NCBI GenBank assembly: GCA_002989075.1
Contig: PSQN01000015.1
Coordinates: 1,116,001 to 1,180,000, forward strand
DNA length: 64,000 bases
Reading direction: 5' to 3'
Source: Arthonia radiata
Lineage: Eukaryota; Ascomycota; Arthoniomycetes; Arthoniales; Arthoniaceae
Position numbers and translations under genes: made by a program. Position 1 is the first letter of the stretch. Each line of letters opens with the position of its first letter. Positions 1 through 11,873 of this stretch are shown here, one piece after another. The notes beneath the pieces were generated by a model. It was given only the letters and a program-made list of their open reading frames with translations. It did not search any database and was not told where the DNA came from.

Positions 1-30
1 TGATGCTCAGACTGCTGTACAACAGCTAGT

Positions 31-3000
31 ATGGCTGCAAGGTAAAGTACCAACCAATCAAGCGCACAATGCGGCTTTACTACGCATTTACTCACAACAG
101 CTTCCACTGCAGTACTCTCAGAGCGATCATCAAGAGTTTGGACAGCTCCCTAGGCTCTGCACAGGCCTCAGCAAACCTCCCACCAACGCTCGAGCAATCG
201 ATACAGGCAAGCGTGGACAAAGATGTCAAAGTCGACGATCAGGGTGCGCAGCGACTGCACGAAGATTTGCTAAGCATACACCATCGTCATGTCGCCAACG
301 CCGAGACGAAGTTGGGAGCATTCCTACAAGCCCTTGTCCTCCTCCAGCCATACGTGAAAGGTCAAGCACGGAAGCAAGAGTGGTGGAAGCTCGTAATCAA
401 GCCGGTGTTGGATAGCTTCGGCAGAAGAAGAGTCGAAATAGAGCGAGCCAGCGAGTTCATGCTCAATACACTCAACTATGATGCAGACGATGACGCCGAT
501 GGAACAGCGGCGAAGCATTCAGCACACTTTACGAAACTGCTGCTCGAGGCGTACCTTGCGCGGACGAACATAGGAGATGTTGAGTCCGAGGACTATTTCC
601 TGGAGAACGAGCACATCGCTGGCCAATATGAGAGCATCTTAGTCAGCTTCGGGAAAAAGAAGCCTCAAGACCTGATCGTCGCCCTCGATAGACTTGTGGT
701 GCAAGCGAAATATCGGAGCCAAGCATTGAGCCTATTGTCAGCATTCGTCAGAGGACAACCGCCGCATTTGGACCTTGTATCTAAGACGTCGCTGATCGAG
801 CATTTGTTGCAGTGCCTGATGATCGATTCATCATCTACAGTGGTGCAACTGGCCATCACCGTTTTGATCATGTTTCTGCCACACGTACCGAGCTCAATAC
901 GAGTACATTTACCTCGACTGTTCCTGATCTACAGCAGGTTGCTGTGCTGGGATCAGATTGAGAAACCTCGCACCGATGATGAGTACTTGTCGCCTGACGA
1001 AGACAAGTTGCCAGAGCTGGATCGTGCCAAATCTAATCAATCAGAAGAGACCTCGGGCTGGGCAAAACTCGAAGGCTCTGCTGGCGAGTCTGCGTCATCT
1101 CTTGACGTCTCGTACTACTTCACTTTCCTGTACGGCCTGTACCCGTCGAACTTTACTGCCTACGTCAGAAAGCCCCGAAGATATCTCAAAGATATCAACT
1201 TCCCACGCGCAGAGCAATTAGAGTTGGATCAAGACTCCATCCGTCAGCGCACAGAACCTTTCCGTGCGATTCACCTGCTACACCCGAACTTCTACAATAC
1301 GACGGCGGAAGACGAGCTTGAAGACGACCGATGGTTGACGAGTGACGCTGCGGACGTTGTGGCAGATTGCATAAGCCTGCGTGTATCACTCTTGGCTAAC
1401 AACACCTCACAGCCTCCTGGTCCACCACCGGCAGCTAAGTTGCCTGAAACTCCCAGTGAGACACCACTACACAGCATGACAAGCGCTGATGAAGACACTT
1501 CGATAACCACTGGCAGCGCTCGATCCTCATCAGGCAGCGGAGGCTCAATTCTCTCGCGGACCAAGACCACCTCGAAGCGACCTCCCCGTCGGCCGTCTCG
1601 TCCAGCGACTGGACTAGATCCTGGTGACAGCCCTACTTTGCCACCCGTTGCAGCACCCCGCCGATCTTCCGTCTCAAGCGTCGGTGGCTCTACTACCGAT
1701 CCAAGCAAGGCCGTCCTACAGCAACAACTCGCTCTTCTGCGGAATGATCTCAACTTTGAGCGTTACCTCAAGCAACAGCATCTGGCACACATCGGACAGC
1801 TCCAACGCCTTCATATCAGCGACGCTACTGTCTCCGCCAATATTGAGAATCTCAACAACACGAACAAATCTCTGAAGGCTAAGCTTACCAAGGCTAACGA
1901 CGCCCTGGCTGCTCACAAGAAGGAGACGGCCACAGGCCGCACACAGTCGAAGAAATTTGAATCGGATCTTAGCTCCAAGGTGCGTGCCCTGCGAGATGCA
2001 GAGCGCGTCTGGCATTCTGAGGAGTCTACATTGAAGCTTGAGCTTGAAAAAGCCCGCGGTGACTGCGAAGCTCTTCGTAAGCTTGTCGTGGAAGCCGAAT
2101 CTCGAGAGTTACTTGCAAGCCAGAAGATCAATTCGATGGAGCTCCAGCTTGATGCCGTGACAAGCCTGCAAGCACGCGTGGCGGAACTTGAGGACCAGGT
2201 GAAAATCTTCGAGCGCAAAGACTTCGAGTTTGATCGAAGCACTGACAATACTGACACTCTCAAGATGGATCTCGCAATGATGAAACTGCAGCTGCAAGCC
2301 AAGGATGGCTCGGCGGAGCAAGTTCGTAGATCTTACGAGCGCCGCGTCCAAGAGCTTGAGTTTCAGCTTGCAGATGCTCGCTCGAGCGCGGCTCCTAACT
2401 CAGATAGCGTGCCACTCGAGAGTCGTCGGAAGGTGCAAGAGGCGATCGAGCGCGCCCTTGGTTCGATGACAACAAGGCTTTCTGCGGCACAGAAAGAGCT
2501 CGCCCAGCTGAAGCGCAACAACGTAGAGTTGGAGATCCGCAAGAGTGAGCTTGAAGCTGAGCTTGACACTTTCAGGCCCGCTTTGGCACCCATACAAGAT
2601 GGTGTGGGATCTAGATCTATTCCTGTGCCAAAGCGCGCCGGAACAGCGCCAACGTCGAGTATTGCCGGTCACTGGCGCAACAGCACTGGTACGCCTACCG
2701 ATACCGACGAAGGCTCAACATCGCCGTCACGCCCAGCTCGTCCGTTGAGACCGGAAGCGACGTTGGGAAGCGGGCTACACGCCTTGCGGCGCAGCTCACG
2801 CGGCGCAGCTAGTGCACTCGCTGGTGCCTCAGCCCGTGTCAATGAAGACTCCTCGGGCGTCTCAACGCCCCCTGTCGTTGGCCCTTCCTCAGCACCAGCG
2901 AAGCACCCACCTCTTCCCGTCGGCACCGCGCTCGGGTCACCACGGCATCCTAGTTTCGCTCTGAATCCCGACGTAGCGCCTGACTCAGATGCTGCCGTCG

Positions 3001-3284
3001 GTAGTGGCGGTTCCTCAGCTCCTACCGGCACTGGCCAAGGTATGTATCTGAACAAGAAGAGCGCGTGGAGCGTCGACTCGTTCGACTCGGGCCAGACTGC
3101 TGAATCGGGCAAGACCAAGGGGAGCGTGAAGTCAGGCAAGAGTAACGGTAGTAGCTTGTTCGGCATGGGTGCGCCGGCCAAGAAGACTGAGGGAGAAGCG
3201 GAGGAGGAGAGAAGGAAGAAAGAAAGGATGAGGAGACAGCCACCGAAGCCCGGCGGCCTGAAAGGTCTGAGGGGTTTGATCTGA
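31..3284 (+). CDS. TSC1: TSC1 (hamartin) orthologue
   Basis: Hamartin is the partner of tuberin (TSC2); the complex acts as the GAP for Rheb and restrains TORC1 at the lysosome/vacuole. A helical N-terminal region (about residues 1-280) with the hamartin-like run LHEDLLSIHH and the hydrophobic FLPHVPSSIRVHLPRLF stretch is followed by a low-complexity Ser/Pro linker, a long coiled coil (about 540-840) and a Ser/Gly-rich tail ending in basic residues. The longest ORF begins at 69, but its first residues look intronic. I prefer a start at 31: an 11-nt first exon (31-41), a GTAAAG intron 42-112 and an exon from 113, giving MAASTLRAIIKSLDSSL and 1,060 residues. An acceptor at 100 would also keep frame and add four residues. 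Family call confident; N-terminus less so. Confidence 0.88.
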
Positions 3285-3870
3285 TGAAAAGAACGGATGA
3301 AAGCAGGACGCAATGATACCCACAAGACGACAAAGATGAGCTGAGACTGGCTGATGGATTGGAGATTGTAACCCTGAGTTCACCCCAACAGCATGGGCTG
3401 ATTCTATCATCTTGTAATTGCTCACTCGAGAGCACACTCTCCTCGTTCTTCTTCGAGTTCGTTATTCGCCGACAAAGCAGCAAAACTCCTTGCTGGAACC
3501 CCGGACTGATGTAGATGCTTTGCGACACATCGCTTTTGTGGCGCCTTTGTCGTCAATATCCATTGATAAGCGCGGCGCTCATGCGCTGTTGTCCTCCCCC
3601 CTCCCAGCTTCCAATTTCAAAAAGCTACGGTGTGCCCATCTATTAGTTGTCTCTCTCTGTGAGACGGCCCTGCACGCCCATCATCGACGCATGAACCTTT
3701 GCTGCGAGCTCGAAGTGGCGCTGAGCTGAGGTCATCATTTAAGCTCATGCAATATCTCAGATGAACGCGAATGCTCGTTCCGATGGTCCGTGGGACTCGC
3801 CGGCAGATATTATCAGCTCGTCTTGACTGTGCGATGTTCAGGTCCTTTCCTCATGACCTGGCCGTCAGGC
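3285..3870. other. Intergenic, convergent 3' ends
   Basis: Space between the 3' end of TSC1 and the 3' end of the small minus-strand gene. I see no supported gene; the short ORFs lack conserved features. Confidence 0.5.
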
Positions 3871-4302
3871 TCACGTGCCCTTCCCACCCTCTTCACCCTC
3901 CCGTCTTATCACCACCTCCTCCCTCAACACTCTCGGCCTCTCCGCGTCCCCATCAAACCCCATCCACCGTCCAGGAAACCCTCTCGGTTTCGGCACCGGG
4001 CATTCCCGCTCCTTGCCCTCCACAGCGCCGAAGCCCACGGCATTTGCTCCCTCCTCTTCTCTGTCGCGCTCATGCGCCTTCGAAGGTATTTGCGGAGCCG
4101 CCGGCTTCTTATACACCCGCCTGTACACCCTCCGCCCGTTCTCGTCCGTCACCTCTTCTATCGTCGTCGCATCGAGGTGCTGGCGCGAGGGTACGGGACA
4201 CGGAAACATGTGTGGAAGTCCGACGACGAGGAAGGAGATGGCGAGAGTGGCGCTGAAGAGGGTTGTTGTGTGGGAGGAGCGGGGATGGAGGTTTGGTGGC
4301 AT
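3871..4302 (-). CDS. Small single-TM protein, conserved style, unknown role
   Basis: A 143-residue intronless reading frame. Residues about 14-34 form one hydrophobic segment (LFSATLAISFLVVGLPH) followed by PCPVPSRQ and then a charged stretch (EEVTDENGRRVYRRVYKK); the rest is charged and Gly-rich. A short N-terminus, one membrane span and a basic soluble tail is the layout of many small mitochondrial inner-membrane assembly factors in fungi, but I do not recognise the family and this is only analogy. A TATAAAA box lies about 100 bp upstream on the same strand, which supports a real transcription unit. Base composition of the coding strand runs from C-rich at the 5' end to G-rich at the 3' end. 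It is divergent from the PP4 gene and convergent with TSC1. Confidence 0.6.
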   Translation of the reverse strand: MPPNLHPRSSHTTTLFSATLAISFLVVGLPHMFPCPVPSRQHLDATTIEEVTDENGRRVYRRVYKKPAAPQIPSKAHERDREEEGANAVGFGAVEGKERECPVPKPRGFPGRWMGFDGDAERPRVLREEVVIRREGEEGGKGT

Positions 4303-4399
4303 GGCGCGGTCGCCGCGAGGTCCAGTGTAGGGCGGATGTGAGTTGCTTCAGGCGGTGATGATTTTGATGCTGAAGGTGCGGACCGGGATTGACGGTTGT

Positions 4400-4406
4400 T
4401 TTTATA
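4400..4406 (-). promoter_or_regulatory. TATA box of the small TM-protein gene
   Basis: TATAAAA on the minus strand, about 100 bp before the ATG at 4302. Confidence 0.45.
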
Positions 4407-4681
4407 AGCGCATAGAGTCTAGCGATGCTTGAAACTGTGGGTGGACAGGACGCGTTGGGTGCGATGAGATGGCAGCTCGCCGCTCGGAGTCAAATGTAGA
4501 TTTGGGACCCTTGCTGGATCTTGCATTGGTCGCTCGTAGGGCTGATGGCGCGTCAGGCGCGTGGCGTCATTTGCCGCGAGGCGCGTGCTTTTCCATCTGA
4601 TAGCTCACACTTCACTGAATGATTTTGGGCTCGGATCAAGGCGGAAGAGCTTGCTAGCCATCTTCGACCTCACGAAAGAAT

Positions 4682-4699
4682 ATGGCGACGCCTAAGTAA
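4682..4699 (+). promoter_or_regulatory. Possible 5-codon uORF or leader-intron donor before PP4
   Basis: ATGGCGACGCCTAAGTAA lies 160 bp before the PP4 start. It can be read as a minimal uORF (MATPK). The overlapping GTAAGC could equally be the 5' splice site of a leader intron. Neither can be decided from sequence alone. Confidence 0.25.
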
Positions 4700-4858
4700 G
4701 CATTTGCGCTTCTAAGAGACCTCGCGCAAGGATACCACACCCACCGCCACCCTACTCAGCTGAGTGCGCGCCCACGACGACCACCTCCACCCGCTCTCAA
4801 TTCCCCTCCCACACCACCCTCGACTGCTTCCAGAGCTCACCTCATTACCGCCGCTAAA

Positions 4859-6208
4859 ATGTCCGACCTCGACGCCCACATCGCAACCCTCCAATCCTGC
4901 CGCCCCATCCCCGAACCCGCCGTCCGCACCCTCACCGCCAAAGCCCGCGAGCTCCTCCTCGAAGAACCCAACGTCGTCACCATCCCCGCCCCCGTCACCA
5001 TCTGCGGCGACATCCACGGCCAGTTCCACGACCTCATGGAGCTCTTCCGCGTCGGCGGCTCTCCCCCGCAAACCAATTACCTATTCATGGGCGACTTCGT
5101 GGACAGAGGCTTCTACTCCCTCGAAAGCTTCCTCTTACTACTCTGCCTGAAAGTCCGCTACCCAGACCGCGTCACCTTGATACGCGGCAACCACGAAAGC
5201 AGACAAATAACAACCGTCTACGGCTTCTACGACGAGTGTCTCCGCAAATACGGCACAGCGAACGTGTGGCGCTACTGCTGCGAAGTCTTCGACTATCTAG
5301 CCCTCGGCGCTGTCGTCGTCGGCGCTAGCACCGCGCTTGAAAACGTACCCCTCGCCGACCCCCCATTCGCAGTCGAACCCGACGGCCCCGACCCCGCGGA
5401 AATGCCCGACGACGACCTCGAAATCGAAGTGTTGAACGCAGAAAACCAAGTCTTGATGAGATACGGCCGGCAGTACCGCAATAATATCACATCATCCCCG
5501 TACAGCCGCAAAGGCAGTCCCGGCTCCAGCAGCCCCATGCGCGACACCGAGCCCGCGGAGCCCGGAGGACCGCCGGGGTCCGGGGCCGCGGGGAACGGGG
5601 CTTTAAGTGCGGGCACGACGGCCGGCGCGGTGTTCTGCGTGCATGGCGGTCTGAGCCCGCTGATCGACACGCTGGATAAGATCCGGCTGCTCGATCGGAA
5701 GCAGGAGGTGCCGCATGAGGGCGCGATGTGCGACTTGCTGTGGTCGGACCCGGATGAGATTTCCTCCTGGGGGCTGAGTCCGCGGGGCGCTGGGTTCCTG
5801 TTTGGGGGCGATATCGTGAGGCAGTTTAATCATGTGAATGGGCTGTCGTTGATTGCGCGGGCGCATCAGTTGGTGATGGAGGGGTTCAAGGAGATGTTCG
5901 ATAGCCGGATTGTGACGGTGTGGAGTGCGCCGAATTATTGTTATCGGTGTGGGAATGTAGCGGCGATACTGGAGGTCGGGGCCGATGGGAGTGATGGGGG
6001 GTATGTGCCTGGTGTGGATGGGGGCATTTTGGGGCTGGGGGAGGTGAGTGGGGAAAGTGGAGGGTTGAGCGGGCAGGATGGCGGCGTGAGAGATGCGGTG
6101 CAGAGGGTTGGGGGGCCGGGGAGGAGATATAGGGTTTTTGAGGCCGCGAGAGGGGCGCATGAGAGGGGCATGCCGGCGAAGAAGCCGATGGCGGAGTATT
6201 TCTTATGA
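4859..6208 (+). CDS. PPH3: PP4-type Ser/Thr phosphatase catalytic subunit (Pph3)
   Basis: Catalytic subunit of protein phosphatase 4, a metallophosphatase acting in DNA-damage recovery (for example gamma-H2A and Rad53 dephosphorylation in yeast) and nutrient signalling. The start [15 protein letters not shown] matches the PP4 N-terminus. Metal and active-site motifs are present: GDIHGQ (50-55), GDFVDRG (78-84), RGNHE (109-113), HGGLSP, then LLWSDPDE and [10 protein letters not shown]. The protein ends in YFL, the carboxymethylated C-terminus of PP2A-like enzymes. At 449 residues it is much longer than the usual ~307. The excess is an acidic/Ser-Gly-Pro insert of about 100 residues after residue ~158 and a Gly-rich insert of about 50 residues before the tail. 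No intron. Codons are C-ending in the first half and G-ending in the second. Confidence 0.93.
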   Translation: MSDLDAHIATLQSCRPIPEPAVRTLTAKARELLLEEPNVVTIPAPVTICGDIHGQFHDLMELFRVGGSPPQTNYLFMGDFVDRGFYSLESFLLLLCLKVRYPDRVTLIRGNHESRQITTVYGFYDECLRKYGTANVWRYCCEVFDYLALGAVVVGASTALENVPLADPPFAVEPDGPDPAEMPDDDLEIEVLNAENQVLMRYGRQYRNNITSSPYSRKGSPGSSSPMRDTEPAEPGGPPGSGAAGNGALSAGTTAGAVFCVHGGLSPLIDTLDKIRLLDRKQEVPHEGAMCDLLWSDPDEISSWGLSPRGAGFLFGGDIVRQFNHVNGLSLIARAHQLVMEGFKEMFDSRIVTVWSAPNYCYRCGNVAAILEVGADGSDGGYVPGVDGGILGLGEVSGESGGLSGQDGGVRDAVQRVGGPGRRYRVFEAARGAHERGMPAKKPMAEYFL

Positions 6209-6389
6209 TTGTGGTCATGTGAAGAAGGGGTGACAATAAGAGATGAACGCTGTGCATACGAGGGTAAGAGTTTATGCATACGAATCACTTTAGCGTGGCG
6301 TCTGGGATCGATATTGGAAATGAACAGTGGCATATTTGAGGGACATGAGCGTGGTTATTAGAAGCTCTGTAAATTGCAACGATATTGCT

Positions 6390-9300
6390 CTAATCGTCTC
6401 CAGCGTCTATGGCTTCGTGCGAGCCCCCCAATTCAGCCTGCTGATTACCGCCAGCTACCGCGTGAATCATCATCTCAACCCCACAGTGCCAGTGCTTAGC
6501 CTTCTTCCGGTCACACTGCTCCCATTGCTCCTCACCCATGGCCTTTTGCAGGCTGTAAAGGCTACCGCCGTCCCACTGACGATTGGTGTCCTGGTCGCAG
6601 GTCTGCCATATCTGACGCATGAGCTGCTTCAGACCTTCCCGGCCAACCAGATCAGTCGGGCCCCTACCAGCGCCTCGACTGGACACTAGCCCAGACAGCC
6701 AGCTCACGACGCCGACGCGTGTTATAAGCATCGTGCTGCCTTCTTCGATGCATGTGACTCGCCATACCAAGCCAAGAACCAGCTCTCTGAGGCCACGAGG
6801 TAGGAAGTTGTCGGAGCCTGCGATCGCTAGAATGGACTCAAGCACGCTTGATGAGCGCAGGAGATCTACATCTGTCGGCGTCCGAATGGCGTGATAAAGG
6901 TAAGAGAGGAAGAAGTGGATGCCTGTGTGGTAGGGGTCGTTCGGGAACGCATACGATTGAGCTAGCGATGTAAGAGGCATGGGTGGAAGCGTGACGACTG
7001 CGGTTATCCCGTCATCATCATGATTGCTGATTGGCGTGCCTACGTGCTGAGGCTTTGGCGGCTGTCGGAAGTCAGGTGGCGCATCACGTAGCGTGCGGTG
7101 CAGCCAGTAGCGGAGAATCTTGTTTTCTTGGAACACAGGACCCCGTAATAGGTACTGGTTGATTGGCTCGTACAGCGGATTGGTGGGATCTGTCAGTATG
7201 GGCGCTGCCAGTGAAGCGAAGGCGGTGATCACACAAGGCACAGTCTTACTCGCACTGCTTGAGATCGAGTCTGGTGTATTGAAGATACTTTTTACTGTGT
7301 TCTCGAGTACACCTAAGAGAAGCCAGATTTGCCTTGACGGGCCAAATTGAGATTCAGCGTCGGATCCACCAAGCCTTTTGAGCAATGCTCGGACAGTCGT
7401 GAGAGCTTGAGTCTGCATGTCCGTATCACTCGAAGATAAGCACAGAAGGACATTCGAAAGGATCCCAGACTGGACTGCCTCCGTTAACTCGTCGAGCGGT
7501 ATGCTCAGAACCTTGTGAAGAGCACTCATGACTGCTTTCGACTCTGCAGGGTCAGGCGGCGGTCCGAAGGTTTCGGCGTTGAGGGCTTTCCTCTGAGCGG
7601 CTGGCTGACCGGACTGTTCGTCTTGAGCAGGGGCGTGGGCGCGACTTTTGATCATCCGTTGCCATGAGCTTTGGACTTCTGAGGTGTTTCTACCGCTTAC
7701 TGCGCTCAAGATCGTGTTTTCTGCGGATTCGATCTTGGTCTGAGCAACGAACTTGGTACGAAGTCTCTCAGCGAGGCCTTCACTCCCTTCAACAAGCGAA
7801 ATGGCTTCCAGGAACCTGCGCAGGAAATCCGCAATGTTGCTGGAATCTTCTCGTCGCTCCAACGCGAAAGGCCACTGCTCGACGAGAGCCATCCACAACG
7901 GACTAAGTTCGAGTTCTTCTTTCTCACCTGCAAAGTCGTCGAGATCATCTTCGTACTTAATGGGCTTCCGCACATAGCGTTGGAATACTTCGTCCAGCCA
8001 TTCGAATACGCCCGTTCCAGGCTGCCAATGTTCTGACGCTGTGAGACCGATGATAAGGGCATCGACTGCAGAGGGCTGCAGGATATCGCTTTCTTGTGAA
8101 ATACTGTAAAGCAATTTTCGTGAGCCATGGGAAATCGTAGTGCCCGTTTGTATCCTGATCAGGCAGGTAAAAGGACAGTACGGCAAGGCCTCTGGTTTGT
8201 GAAACCATCTAGTGTCAGGTGTCCTAGCTGCGATACACATAAGATGGCCAAGTTCTACCGCGTGTAGATCGTTGATGTCTTCAGTGGTAGACTTTGTAAG
8301 GATTCGAGATAGAGAATGATTTAAGGGCAACGAGACGTCGAGCTTATGTTCCCCTGTCATTTGCGGAACGACTTCACAAAACAGGCTCAGAAGTCTCAAA
8401 ACTGCCTCGCGCTGGACCCCATCGCCAGAACTCGCAGCCCTTTGGAAGACCCCGATGATATCCTTATGACTCGGACAGCGCTGGGCGAATGCGTCGACAA
8501 GATGCTGCCTACTTTCATTCCAAAGGGAGCCATGCTTTCGAGATGCTTCATCAAAGCCGTGGAGGACCTGTTGCAACTTTTGAAACGCCGCGATGAGGAG
8601 CCTGACTGTGGTGAAAGTGATCAAATCTGATGACTGATTCAAACATCGTATGAGGACCTTCTGGTTCATCGGAACCGGTAAAATGTTGTCAAGTACGATC
8701 GACGTAGGAGGCGGCGCTTCTCCGTACCCATCTCGAAGCCCAAGGTAACGTGGAACTCGCGTGCGAATCGTGGAAAACAGGAAGGCTGCATAGCCGATCC
8801 AAGTCGCGGTGAGCTTGGGATCGATAGAGAACTTCGTGCCGCGAAAGTAATCTGCCACTAACTCCGGCGTCGTTTCAAATATTGAGATGACCAGCTCACA
8901 TTCGAGTCGTGAAACATATGGCTTGAGAGCGCGTATAAATCGAGATAGGTATCCGTTGACGACAGGTATATTCGCGTCGTACTTGTGATACCAAGGGATA
9001 GAGTCCAGACCCAAATCAATCGACAGCTCCGCTTCTTCATCGAGGTCGATGCGATCCGTTCCAGCTGGGTAGAAACCTTGGCTGAGACGGAGGAGCCCAA
9101 GTCCTGGTGTGGTACAGACGTATAGCAGAAAGTCATGCGCAATGAGGTCAGGGTGAGCCTTGCTGTCTCCTACTGAGGCAGAGTCCGATCTATAAAGACT
9201 CGCAATGCTCACGAGATGCTCGTTACTGAGGAGATGGCCTTTCGTCTGCCGGTCCAGTTTTTCGTCCTTCAATATGTATTCTTTGATGGCCGTTAGTAGG

Positions 9301-10171
9301 TCCGCCAGCAGTACAGGGCTGTCTTGCTTCACATTTCTAAAGAGTACCCTGGACACGGACGCTGAGCGCAGGACGTCCCTTTTCGCTTGGGGTGACGAGA
9401 ACTTCAATAGAGATATGAGGTATCTAATGCAGTTGGCTCGGACGGTGGGCTTGTCTGTTCGCGCTTGCACACTCTCGTCCGAAACGATGCCGAGTGTGAG
9501 ACACCGTGTCAGGATTTTGGCATCGAGCGTGACATATCTGACGACGTGTATCCGACTCGTGAGCGAGCCACCGTCAAAGGCCGCTACCTCGCTCAGCAGC
9601 CTCAGACACGGCGAGATGATATGCTCCTTCTCTTTTGGCGCCCCAAGGCCCCTACCTATGAGCTTGATTTGCTCCTCGCGCAGGATTGTCTTACCCAGCG
9701 CAAGTCCAACATCGCGTAGTTCGAGGATGTGGGAGATGGCTCTGAGCAATAACGTGAGTATAGCAGGGACTGCAGATGAGAGACTGTCATTGTTGACTTT
9801 CGCGGCGAAGCTCCAAGCTTGAAAGAGAGGGCTCAATGGCAGATCTTCGTCGTTCCTAGGCCGTTCCCGAACCAAGTACTCGTTGAGAATAATCTGCTGC
9901 TTGGTGGAGGAGGACTTGTCTTCGGTGTAAAGGATGGATTCGAGAAGGGCTTTGAAGCTTCTGATGCCTGTGCGCAGATTTTAGTCTAGCATATAGAGGT
10001 CTTCAAGACTTGCTTACCTGCGAGAAGTCGCGGTATTGCATCCTGCTGGAATGCCAGTAATTCTCGCAGATGTTCACTCGATTTGACCTCCTCCGGAGGG
10101 TCATGATGCTGCAACTTCTGACGCTTCTGGACCGGAACATCGTTCGCGGACCCAAATTCGCGCTTGCTCAT
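6390..10171 (-). CDS. URB1: URB1/NPA1 nucleolar pre-ribosomal protein
   Basis: Large helical-repeat protein needed for early 60S pre-ribosome assembly in the nucleolus. Two exons, 10171-10018 and 9967-6390, flank a 50-nt intron (GTAAGC ... CACAG); the join RLLAG-IRSFKALLESIL is in frame and gives 1,243 residues. The N-terminal part (LLRAISHILELRDVGLALG, ISPCLRLLSEVAAFDGG) matches the NPA1 N-terminal domain, and the C-terminal part (LPRGLRELVLGLVWRVTCIE) matches the URB1 C-terminal domain. The start at 10171 is the first ATG that leads into the charged nuclear-type N-terminus (MSKREFGSANDVPVQKRQK). An upstream in-frame extension to 10273 is less likely. Its 3' end converges on PP4 with 181 bp between the two stops. 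Confidence 0.88.
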
Positions 10172-11873
10172 ATCGTATGATACAGGTCCCGCGCGTATAG
10201 CTCTCAATGTAGGTAGAATCGCGAAATCGTATATCAAATTGAGAGAGATGAACGCCAAGATTTCCGGAGTCACTTCCGATAATCAACGAGGCTGACTTCA
10301 TCCGCCTCCACTCCACGGATCCTTCGGACCTTGCGGTACGCTGGGTGGCCGGCTGTGGCTGGCGTACAGCAACTGTGCGGTTCGGAAAGCTGACATATTC
10401 AAAGCTTTTAGCCGAAGCGCTTACATTCTCGCAAGCTGACTATCCATCCGACGTGCAAAGGTGCTACCGGGGTGTCATACCTCGATTTGTCACAGCGCGA
10501 AGCTCAAACTGTGTCCTTGATTGTAATATACAATCCCAACGCGGTGCACTTGGACCGATTGAGCAACTGCCAATTGTAGGCAGGTAAGAGCTAGAAGGTT
10601 GGCTGGACTGCAATACCAAGTGGAAGGTCCTGCGTATCTCACACCTTGTATTACAGAGAAGCGAGCCAGCCGCGAAATGGGGCGAGACCTTACGACCCTG
10701 TACTAAATTGGATCGTTCATTCACATTCCAGCCGAACGCAGCCGGCAACTCACAACACATCTTATATCCCGAAAGCGTGCTAGACGAGAACAGCGGTATC
10801 AGCTAGGCAGACTAGCGTCGTATGAGCAACAGTAAGCGGGCAGACTCAGGGCACTCCAATCCTATAATCCAATCTCAAGTTAGTGTATCTCCAAGCATTC
10901 TGCAACCGTCGTCCCTCAGCAGCATCTAGGTCCTCCTGCTGGTTCTACCCCTCTTCCGAGGACCCCTGTCGCGGGTCCCGCCCAGGTCCGCTTCGACTGA
11001 CGCTTCAGAAGGAAGTTATGCCTTTCATTCTCGGGAAGCAGTATCGTAGAGTGTTCACGGCGTACCAAGGAGGATTGCTCGATGCTACGGGCACACCAAG
11101 TTGTAGAGAATGGGGCCAGGATTAAAGTCCCCTGAGCCAGCCCGAACAGTAAGCTCATTAGAGCTCTTTTACGTGCACGCAGCTTGCGCTATTTAAAGCG
11201 TATTTCTGTCCTGATCTCACCCGACACGTATGCTAGCAAGAACGTTTCACGCAGAACGGTCGGGTGTAAGCTGCAGAGAGACGCCTATCCTTCAGCGGGC
11301 TTGAGAAGCCGCGGTCTTGTTGTGCGTTTCACAGCGCAGAAGTAACGCAGTGCAAGACTTGAGGACATGTTCACAAGTATGAACCTCAAAGCTATGAAAT
11401 TGTACGTGCGTTTCAGCTCCTCGAGTACCAACGGAGTGTTTATTGCCGCCAAGAGACAAGTGCCTTCTTTGAGAAGGGAGTGCTTCCATGGGGATGTTCT
11501 GGCAATGTACGAACCGAACAAGCGCTTGTAAGAGACCCCTCTTCATAGTAGAGCGTGTGAGTGAAGAGTTTGCGGGAGATCATGCCTAATCTAGAGGGCC
11601 CCAGCTTTTGAAGGGCAAGATCATTGATGTTTGCAGTTTCAGAAGGATCAACAGATCCTGACAGTTTGCACTCCAAGATTGTACTGTCCCGTTCTTCGTC
11701 GACCCTCCTTAGGCAAACCCCTACGTGTCAAGTGCTTCCAAGAACACGTCATGCCTGTCGAAAATATAAGTAGTGCCTTTCGGGTGGACTATCTGCTGTG
11801 GTTATAATAACAAGCACGAACAAATCAGCCTGTACCTCCTTTATCGGTCTGCTTATACGTCCTACACTAGAAT
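10172..11873. other. Intergenic, 1.7 kb
   Basis: No supported gene. On the minus strand, 11.28-11.70 kb has two overlapping open frames with protein-like composition but no ATG-led model or splice pair I could complete; it may be a decayed gene. A TATAAG at 11765-11770 probably belongs to the following gene. Confidence 0.4.

Noticed and set aside
5603-6160. 185-residue minus-strand ORF inside PP4
   Set aside because: Shadow of the G-rich 3' half of PP4; composition is Pro/His/Arg-rich noise.
31-10171. TSC1, PP4 and URB1 as a TORC1-ribosome gene cluster
   Set aside because: All three touch TOR or growth control, but they are independent housekeeping genes on mixed strands; proximity alone is not evidence.
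11281-11700. Overlapping minus-strand frames of 78-84 residues
   Set aside because: Protein-like, but no ATG-led frame or matched splice sites could be found, so not listed as a gene.
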